Part shown: one piece after another, positions 57,807 to 64,000 of the stretch | How positions within the stretch are numbered: the stretch's first letter is position 1 | Layout: each line of letters opens with the position of its first letter | Assembly: GCA_009711805.1 (NCBI GenBank) | Contig: VEMX01000052.1 | Coordinates: forward strand, 1 to 64,000 | Direction: 5' to 3' | Source of the DNA: Balneolaceae bacterium | Lineage (GTDB): Bacteria > Bacteroidota > Rhodothermia > Balneolales > Balneolaceae | Length of the DNA stretch: 64,000 bases | The notes under the pieces: generated by a model | The model's database searches: none | What the model saw: the letters and a program-made list of their open reading frames with translations, nothing else | Told to the model about the DNA's origin: nothing | Translations under genes and position numbers: made by a program

Positions 57807-60800
57807 TGAAGGATCTTGAATCTACCAAACAACCGATGAGCGAAGTTAAAGAAACTACTTACTGGAAAAGCTTAAATGAATTGGCTCAGAATCAGGAATA
57901 TAAAGAATTCACTGAGCGTGAATTTCCTGAGAATGCAACCGAGTTAACAGATGGTGTTTCCCGGCGCGGTTTTTTACGCGTTATGGGTGCTTCTATTGCC
58001 CTTGCCGGTTTTGCGGCTTGTCGCCGGCCAGTTCAAAAAATACTCCCCTATTCTAAACAACCTGAGAATGTTGTTCAGGGAGTACCCTTATATTATGCAA
58101 CGTCTATGCCCTTTCAGGGGAATTTAATAGGTCTGGTTGCAGAGAATCACGAGGGGCGTCCTACCAAATTAGAAGGGAATGAAAAGCACCCTGCCAGTCA
58201 GGGCAACAGCAGCATCTTTAACCAGGCTGCTGTTCTTGCTTTGTATGATCCCGATCGCTCACACTCTCCTTTATATAATGGGGAGAAAGCAACATTGGAA
58301 GATTTTACCGCTTTTGCTAAATCACATTTCGGGAATACCAATCAAAATGTGGTTTTTATTAGCGAGGCCAATTCTTCGCCTACTTATAATACGTTGAAAG
58401 AGCAGGCACTGGCTAAGTTCCCGAATGCACAATGGGTTACCTATGAGCCTTTTGGAGAAGAAAATGTACTTGAAGGGAATCGTATTGCTTTAGGGCAGCG
58501 CCTGAGAAGTTACTACAACTTTTTGAATGCCGATGTCATCGTTTCTTTGAATGATGATGTATTAAGTGCTACCCATCCCAACCATATTGAGTACTCCAAA
58601 CAAATTACATCGGGAAGGAAAGTAACCAGCCCTGATGATGAGATGAATCGCATTTATGTTGTGGAAGACTCTTTCTCAGCTACCGGTTCATATGCTGATC
58701 ACCGCCTGAAAGTGAAAGCAAGCGAAATTGAAGCCTTTACATATGCACTGGCATCGGCGCTTTCCGATCGGGTAAATGGCCTGGGGGCCTTTAGTGGGCA
58801 CAGTAATCAGTTTTCTGATCATAAGTGGGTTACCGTTCTTGCAGACGAATTAGCTGCCAATGCCGGGCGTAGTGCTTTTTCTGTTGGAAGTGAGCATAGC
58901 GCTCAAACACATGCAGCAGTAGCGGCTATTAACCTGGCTCTTGGTAATGTGGGTAATACTGTTTCTTATTTGGAGGTTCCACATGTAGATGAACAGAACA
59001 ATAGTGAAGCTTTTGCAGAAGCTGTTTCAGCTATGCAAAGCGGCTCAGTAGACACCGTAGTGTTGGTAGGAGCCAACCCGGTTTACAACGCTCCTGCAGA
59101 TCTTGAATTTGAGAAAGCCCTGGCTAAGGTAGGTACAGTAGTAAGTCTTTCGGATTATGTAGACGAGACTTCTGCGAAAGCAAGCTGGCATGTAAATCGT
59201 GCACATTTCCTCGAAGCTTGGGGTGATGGTCACTCGTGCGGTGGGGTGCGATCGGTAATTCAGCCGCAGATACAACCTTTGCATAATGGTATTAGCGAAA
59301 TAGAATTTTTAAACCGGATTGTGAACGGAAGTACCGAAACAGGGTATGAGCTTGTTCAGGATACATTCGCTAATTATTTCACCTCAGGTTTTGAAGCAAG
59401 ATGGAATACATTACTTCATGATGGTTTGGACCCTGACACTTCATTTGATGCTGCATCCGTAAGCTTGAGTGGAGGATTTGCTTCCACCATGCGTTCGGCA
59501 ACAGCTAATGTAAGTCCTGTGTCTGGTATAGAAGTAGTAGTGCGCCCGGATGCCACTTTGTATGACGGTCGCTTTGCTAACTTGGGATGGCTGCAGGAAT
59601 TGCCTGATCCAATGACAAAAATCACTTGGGATAATGTGGCATTGATGAGCCCGGCAACAGCAGAAGAGCTTGGTGTTGAAAATGAAGATGTGGTAAGTGT
59701 CACTGTTAATGGAACTTCAATTGATATTGCAGCCTGGATTCAGCCTGGCCATGTGGATAATAGTGTTACATTAACGGCTGGTTATGGACGTGAAGGTATT
59801 GGGCGTGTGGCTACTTCATATATCGATTATACCGCCGGTGGAGTTGATACATATCCATTGAGAAGTACGTCCAATATGTTGTACGCATCTGCTCAGGTAT
59901 CTGCTACTGGCAATACGTATGAAATTGCTTGTGTTCAGGATCATCACAGTCTTGAAGGGCGTGATATGTACCGCCAGGCAACCCTGGAGGAATACAAAGA
60001 CAACCCTGACTTTGCTTCCTACAAAGAGGTACACGGTTATGAAGTGCCCGGTCTGGAAGCAGCCGAACATAATGGGGAAGACGAACCTATTTCACTCTTT
60101 AACGAGCAAGCATATCCGGATCATGAACCACAGTGGGGGATGGCCATTGACCTGAACTCCTGTTTTGGATGCGGAACCTGTATTATTGCCTGTCAGTCAG
60201 AGAATAACATCCCTGTCATCGGTAAGAAAGAAGTGAAGGTGGGGCGTGAGATGCACTGGATTCGCAATGACCGCTATTATGTAGGCGAAGATGCGGAATC
60301 TCCGCAGGCTGTTCATCAGCCAGTACCTTGTATGCATTGCGAGCTGGCTCCCTGCGAACAGGTTTGCCCGGTTGCAGCTACCACACACAGCGAAGATGGC
60401 ATGAACCAGATGACCTACAACCGTTGTATAGGTACCCGCTATTGCGCCAATAACTGCCCGTACAAAGTGCGTCGATTCAACTTCTTTAACTACACTAAAG
60501 AATATTTAACAACGGGCGATGATCCGGATATCATCCAGATGGCAATGAATCCCGATGTAACTGTCCGTTTCCGTGGTGTGATGGAGAAATGCACCTATTG
60601 TGCTCAGCGTGTGAACCGGGCCAAGATAGATGCCAAAAAAGAAACAGGCTCAGCTAAACCGGCCGACGGTGCCGTTAAAACAGCATGCCAGCAGGCTTGT
60701 CCAGCAGACGCCATCTACTTTGGTGACTTGACGGATGACAACAGCCAGGTTGCACAGATGAAACGCAACAAACGTAATTATCAAATGCTTGAAGAGCTTA

Positions 60801-60862
60801 ATACCAGGGCTCGTACCTCTTATATGGCAAAACTGAGAAACCCAAACCCGGCTTTAGCCTAA
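57806..60862 (+). CDS. actB: Alternative complex III subunit ActB (iron-sulfur, molybdopterin-like fold)
   Basis: The ATG at 57806 overlaps the actA TAA. The 1018-residue product carries a Tat-type motif SRRGFLRVMGAS (Arg53-Arg54) ending at a lipobox-like GFAAC (Cys72). A long molybdopterin-oxidoreductase-like domain without catalytic cofactor residues follows. The C-terminal domain has four cysteine clusters: CFGCGTCIIAC, CMHCELAPCEQVCP, CIGTRYCANNCP and CTYCAQ...CQQACP. This is the combined B1/B2 form found in Bacteroidota. It relays electrons inside the complex. Confidence 0.94.
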   Translation: MKDLESTKQPMSEVKETTYWKSLNELAQNQEYKEFTEREFPENATELTDGVSRRGFLRVMGASIALAGFAACRRPVQKILPYSKQPENVVQGVPLYYATSMPFQGNLIGLVAENHEGRPTKLEGNEKHPASQGNSSIFNQAAVLALYDPDRSHSPLYNGEKATLEDFTAFAKSHFGNTNQNVVFISEANSSPTYNTLKEQALAKFPNAQWVTYEPFGEENVLEGNRIALGQRLRSYYNFLNADVIVSLNDDVLSATHPNHIEYSKQITSGRKVTSPDDEMNRIYVVEDSFSATGSYADHRLKVKASEIEAFTYALASALSDRVNGLGAFSGHSNQFSDHKWVTVLADELAANAGRSAFSVGSEHSAQTHAAVAAINLALGNVGNTVSYLEVPHVDEQNNSEAFAEAVSAMQSGSVDTVVLVGANPVYNAPADLEFEKALAKVGTVVSLSDYVDETSAKASWHVNRAHFLEAWGDGHSCGGVRSVIQPQIQPLHNGISEIEFLNRIVNGSTETGYELVQDTFANYFTSGFEARWNTLLHDGLDPDTSFDAASVSLSGGFASTMRSATANVSPVSGIEVVVRPDATLYDGRFANLGWLQELPDPMTKITWDNVALMSPATAEELGVENEDVVSVTVNGTSIDIAAWIQPGHVDNSVTLTAGYGREGIGRVATSYIDYTAGGVDTYPLRSTSNMLYASAQVSATGNTYEIACVQDHHSLEGRDMYRQATLEEYKDNPDFASYKEVHGYEVPGLEAAEHNGEDEPISLFNEQAYPDHEPQWGMAIDLNSCFGCGTCIIACQSENNIPVIGKKEVKVGREMHWIRNDRYYVGEDAESPQAVHQPVPCMHCELAPCEQVCPVAATTHSEDGMNQMTYNRCIGTRYCANNCPYKVRRFNFFNYTKEYLTTGDDPDIIQMAMNPDVTVRFRGVMEKCTYCAQRVNRAKIDAKKETGSAKPADGAVKTACQQACPADAIYFGDLTDDNSQVAQMKRNKRNYQMLEELNTRARTSYMAKLRNPNPALA

Positions 60863-60888
60863 GAAATTAATCAGGAATACAATCCAAG

Positions 60889-62316
60889 ATGAGTAAATAC
60901 GAATACGTAAAGGAACCTGCTCTTGTAAAAGGCGATCACGACTTTTCGAGTCTTACAAGGCTGGTTACAGACATAAACTTACGACCTACTCCCAAAGCGT
61001 GGTATGTAGCAATGATAGGAGCCAATACGCTTCTGTTTGTTATGATTGCTGCTATAGGTTATCTGATTTGGGAAGGAACGGGTATTTGGGGATTAACAAA
61101 CCCTGTAGGCTGGGGATGGGCTATTATTAACTTTGTATGGTGGGTTGGTATTGGCCACGCCGGAACCCTGATTTCAGCTATTTTATTCCTGTTCCGGCAA
61201 GACTGGCGTACTGCCATTAACCGTTTTGCCGAGGCCATGACCATTTTTGCCGTAATGTGTGCCGGTGTATTCCCAGCTATTCACGTTGGGCGTATCTGGG
61301 TGATCTACTGGGTATTTCCTATTCCCAACCAAATGCAGATGTGGCCGAACTTCAACAGTCCGCTGTTATGGGATGTGTTTGCGGTAAGTACCTATTTCAC
61401 CGTCTCGCTGTTATTCTGGTATGTAGGTCTTGTGCCCGACCTTGCTACTATTCGTGACCGGGCAACCAGCAAAATTCGCAAGATTTGTTATGGGATTTTC
61501 TCTCTCGGATGGACGGGAAGTAACCGCCACTGGTGGAATTACGAGAAAGCATATATGATACTTGCCGGTTTGGCAACACCATTGGTGCTTTCGGTACACA
61601 CTATTGTATCATTTGACTTTGCCGTTTCCATGATCCCGGGATGGCACACCACTATTTTCCCTCCCTATTTTGTTGCCGGTGCCATTTTCTCAGGTTTTGC
61701 CATGGTGCTTACGCTCATGCTTGTAGCCCGGAAAATTTACGGCATGAAAGATATTATGACCAACGACCATATGGAGAAGATGAATATCATTATCCTGGTA
61801 ACCGGTTCTATGGTAGGTTTTGCCTACATGATGGAGTTTTTTATTGCCTGGTACAGCGGTGTTGAATATGAAAAAGCCATTTTTATGCTGAGAGCAACCG
61901 GGCCTTATGCATGGGCATACTGGACAATGATGACCTGTAACGTGCTTTCGCCTCAGTTCTTCTGGTTCAAGAAATTACGACGAAGTGTTGGTTTTACGTT
62001 CTTTATTTCGATAGTCGTAAACATTGGTATGTGGTTCGAGCGATTTGTGATTACCGTTACTTCGCTCGCCAACGATTATTTACCCTCCAGTTGGGATTAT
62101 TATTCCCCAACCATTTGGGATGTGCTTACTTATGTAGGAACCTTTGGGTTATTTTTCACCATGTTCCTGTTGTTCCTCCGCTTCCTGCCGATGGTTGCTC
62201 TGGCCGAAATTAAAGCTGTGACACCACAAGCAGATCCACATAATTATGATGAGGAAACCAAAGAATTCATTCCACCAAAAGTAGAAGTACCTGAACCTCA
62301 AGCTCAGAAGGTTTAA
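60889..62316 (+). CDS. actC: Alternative complex III subunit ActC (NrfD/PsrC-like)
   Basis: The 475-residue membrane protein has about ten helices and NrfD-family motifs: [36 protein letters not shown], then [19 protein letters not shown]-like residues, [37 protein letters not shown] and [20 protein letters not shown]. It forms the quinol-binding integral subunit. It lies 26 bases after actB and 4 bases before actD. Confidence 0.94.
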   Translation: MSKYEYVKEPALVKGDHDFSSLTRLVTDINLRPTPKAWYVAMIGANTLLFVMIAAIGYLIWEGTGIWGLTNPVGWGWAIINFVWWVGIGHAGTLISAILFLFRQDWRTAINRFAEAMTIFAVMCAGVFPAIHVGRIWVIYWVFPIPNQMQMWPNFNSPLLWDVFAVSTYFTVSLLFWYVGLVPDLATIRDRATSKIRKICYGIFSLGWTGSNRHWWNYEKAYMILAGLATPLVLSVHTIVSFDFAVSMIPGWHTTIFPPYFVAGAIFSGFAMVLTLMLVARKIYGMKDIMTNDHMEKMNIIILVTGSMVGFAYMMEFFIAWYSGVEYEKAIFMLRATGPYAWAYWTMMTCNVLSPQFFWFKKLRRSVGFTFFISIVVNIGMWFERFVITVTSLANDYLPSSWDYYSPTIWDVLTYVGTFGLFFTMFLLFLRFLPMVALAEIKAVTPQADPHNYDEETKEFIPPKVEVPEPQAQKV

Positions 62317-62320
62317 GATT

Positions 62321-62866
62321 ATGAGTGCAAACAACGAACAAACGTTATATGGCATCCTTGCTGAATACAGAAATCCGAAAGAATTGATTGATGTAGCCAG
62401 GGAAGTTTCAAAGACAGGATATCAGAAGTGGGATACCTTTAGTCCTTACCCCATACATGGGATGGATAAGGCCATGAAACTAAAAAAATCAAAACTTGGC
62501 TGGATTGTATTTGCCCACGGAATGGTTGGTTTTTTAGGAGCTGTAACCATGATGTATTTTATGGCTGTGGCAGATTATCCCACCAATATAAGTGGTAAGC
62601 CTTTTCTGAATGGTCCGGCGTGGGTACCTATTACATTTGAGCTTACGGTACTTTTGTCTTCATTTGGAGCAGTTTTTGGAATGTTTTTCTTAAACGGACT
62701 TCCAAAACTACACAATCCTCTTTTTAACGCACCCCGTTTTAAAAAAGCTACCGATGATGGCTTTTTTGTATGCATTGAAGCAGGCGATTCTTTATTCGAT
62801 AAAGAAAAAGTAAAAAAGCTTTTGGAAGAAGCCGGAGCTACCCATATAGAGGAGGTGTATGAATAA
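62321..62866 (+). CDS. actD: Alternative complex III subunit ActD (DUF3341)
   Basis: The 181-residue DUF3341 protein has YGILAEYRNPKELIDVAREVSKTGYQKWDTFSPYPIHGMDKAM, two membrane helices (GWIVFAHGMVGFLGAVTMMYFM, TVLLSSFGAVFGMFFLNGLP), and a C-terminal domain ending DDGFFVCIEAGDSLFDKEKVKKLLEEAGATHIEEVYE. It overlaps actE by 8 bases. Confidence 0.93.
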   Translation: MSANNEQTLYGILAEYRNPKELIDVAREVSKTGYQKWDTFSPYPIHGMDKAMKLKKSKLGWIVFAHGMVGFLGAVTMMYFMAVADYPTNISGKPFLNGPAWVPITFELTVLLSSFGAVFGMFFLNGLPKLHNPLFNAPRFKKATDDGFFVCIEAGDSLFDKEKVKKLLEEAGATHIEEVYE

Positions 62867-63911
62867 GGAGAACCATCAACTATCTTTTTCAGATAAACTG
62901 AATAGCATTACGATGAAAGGATTTTTCAAAATTGCAGGTATTCTTGCCCTGGGTTATACACTTACGGCCTGCCAGGGACAGCTTTCCGAAAAGCCCCCTG
63001 TACACCCCGTATTGAATATGGATCAGCAGCCCCGAAAAGAAGCACAGGAAGAGAATAATTTCTTTGCAGACGGACGTTCCATGCGCCAACCGGTGGAAGG
63101 TACCGTAGCCCGGGGATTTAATACTACTTCAGACCTCGAATATTATAAAGGGGAAACCCCCGAAGGCGAGTGGATTGAAGAGATGCCTGTTGAGATGACA
63201 CGTTCATTCCTGTACCGGGGTAAAAAACAGTACGAAGTGTTCTGTTCGGTTTGTCATGGTAAAACCGGTGCAGGCGATGGCATTGTAATAACGGGAAATT
63301 ACGGATTAGTACCGGCTCCTGCCTATCACGACATAAGATTAAAAAATGCTCCTGACGGACTGCTCTACAGTGCTATAGCAAATGGTGTGCGAACGATGCC
63401 ATCCTATGCTACCCAAATTAAGGTAAAAGACCGCTGGGCTATCGTAGCCTATATTCGGGCGTTGCAGGAAAGCCAGAGCATTACAGAAGATGAGTTGGAG
63501 CAATATGATGTGGATATTGCAGCCCTCAATGAAGAATATGCACAAGAACAAGCTCTGCAGGATTCACTGGAAGCTGCCAAAGAACCTGAAGAGGCTCCTG
63601 AAGCTACGATTGCCCTTGGTAAGCAAGTATCAGCCGGGAATGGTTGTGTTGCCTGCCATAGTAGTGACGGATCTCCTGGTATAGGCCCATCATGGGGTGG
63701 GGTATTGGGAAGTACGGCTGAGGTTGTAACTCAGGATGGCGAAACGATTACGATCACCAAGGATGAAGATTACATCAGGGAATCCATCGTTTCCCCTAAC
63801 GCTAAGAAAGACGTGGAATACGAAAATAGTGTTATGGCTCCTTTCAGTCATTTGCCCGAACATGAAATTGAATCCCTCGTTCTATACATAAAATCACTGA
63901 GCGATAACTAA
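62859..63911 (+). CDS. actE: Alternative complex III subunit ActE-like cytochrome c, diheme
   Basis: A strong GAGGAGG just before the ATG at 62859 supports this start. A lipoprotein signal begins at an internal ATG (62913, MKGFFKIAGILALGYTLTAC), so that start is possible too. The first cytochrome c domain has CSVCH at 129-133 with Met180 in TMPSYATQ. A linker rich in Glu/Ala (210-250) follows, then a second domain with CVACH at 263-267 and VMAPFSHLP near the end. The usual ActE is a single-heme protein. The extra C-terminal cytochrome domain resembles those fused to oxidase subunit II. Confidence 0.88.
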   Translation: MNKENHQLSFSDKLNSITMKGFFKIAGILALGYTLTACQGQLSEKPPVHPVLNMDQQPRKEAQEENNFFADGRSMRQPVEGTVARGFNTTSDLEYYKGETPEGEWIEEMPVEMTRSFLYRGKKQYEVFCSVCHGKTGAGDGIVITGNYGLVPAPAYHDIRLKNAPDGLLYSAIANGVRTMPSYATQIKVKDRWAIVAYIRALQESQSITEDELEQYDVDIAALNEEYAQEQALQDSLEAAKEPEEAPEATIALGKQVSAGNGCVACHSSDGSPGIGPSWGGVLGSTAEVVTQDGETITITKDEDYIRESIVSPNAKKDVEYENSVMAPFSHLPEHEIESLVLYIKSLSDN

Positions 63912-63936
63912 GACATTTGCTTAATTCAGACATACA

Positions 63937-64000
63937 ATGAGTCATAAGCCAACAATAACAGATTCTTTACAATTTCCAGCGGACAGCAAAGTTCCACGGG
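63937..64000 (+). CDS. actF: Alternative complex III subunit ActF, 5' end only
   Basis: The ATG at 63937 opens MSHKPTITDSLQFPADSKVPR and runs off the window end. Position, 25 bases after actE, and the short start are as expected for actF, the second quinone-binding subunit. The identity rests mainly on gene order. Confidence 0.55.
   Translation, partial: MSHKPTITDSLQFPADSKVPR

Overview
The window looks like a chromosomal segment of a marine or halophilic member of the Balneolota/Bacteroidota side of the tree (Balneolaceae-like). This is inferred from an alternative complex III operon (actABCDE and the start of actF), a fused alpha-ketoacid dehydrogenase E1, a candidate sphingolipid locus, a MoxR/DUF58/DUF4129/SpoIIM membrane cluster, weak Shine-Dalgarno signals and a possible TAnnTTTG promoter. 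No rRNA is present, so the placement is tentative.

Layout. 1-4500 is an accessory strip: a 5'-truncated YbjQ fragment, an IS30 transposase relic, a tandem 145-bp structured repeat, a DUF3800 remnant, a RES-domain gene, a Phd/ParE toxin-antitoxin pair and a small unknown ORF. Repeated integron-attC-like half-sites and REP-like palindromes lie between the genes. 4518-10213 holds a DUF2400 gene, a three-gene unit (cysteine-rich peptide, beta-propeller, frameshifted DsbA-like protein), mutY and a secreted propeller/Ig protein. 10228-16088 is a candidate ceramide/glycosphingolipid locus: SDR reductase, two GT4 glycosyltransferases, serine palmitoyltransferase and a GNAT-type acyltransferase. fumC and the fused E1 gene follow. 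20483-27487 is the MoxR-DUF58-DUF4350-DUF4129-SpoIIM-RDD membrane cluster. 27558-27676 is a small MITE, then ctaB/ctaA, a MerR regulator, a GT2 enzyme and a lipoprotein.

31450-32600 is a minus-strand tRNA array (Glu, His, Glu, Cys, Arg, Pro). It is interleaved with broken tRNA copies, three of which carry the same short palindromic insert in the T-loop. The core of that insert also occurs in dispersed intergenic repeats at 20298 and 56140. 32682-36698 has a surface-polysaccharide pair (GT4, SDR), a secreted protein and a small membrane protein. 36977-44626 is a conflict island: a lipoprotein with a cysteine-rich, halocin-C8-like tail, then two consecutive 5'-truncated Rhs tip genes, each with its own C-terminal toxin candidate and downstream immunity candidate, plus an XRE relic and a third rhs scrap.

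44878-54895 is housekeeping: clpC, gpmI, rpsT, cmk, rpsA, a second lone moxR and uppP. nuoJK follow with no other nuo genes. 57162 to the end is the alternative complex III operon, which passes electrons from quinol to a cytochrome c or oxidase. Together with ctaA, ctaB and a DUF420 protein it describes an aerobic heme-A-type respiratory chain.
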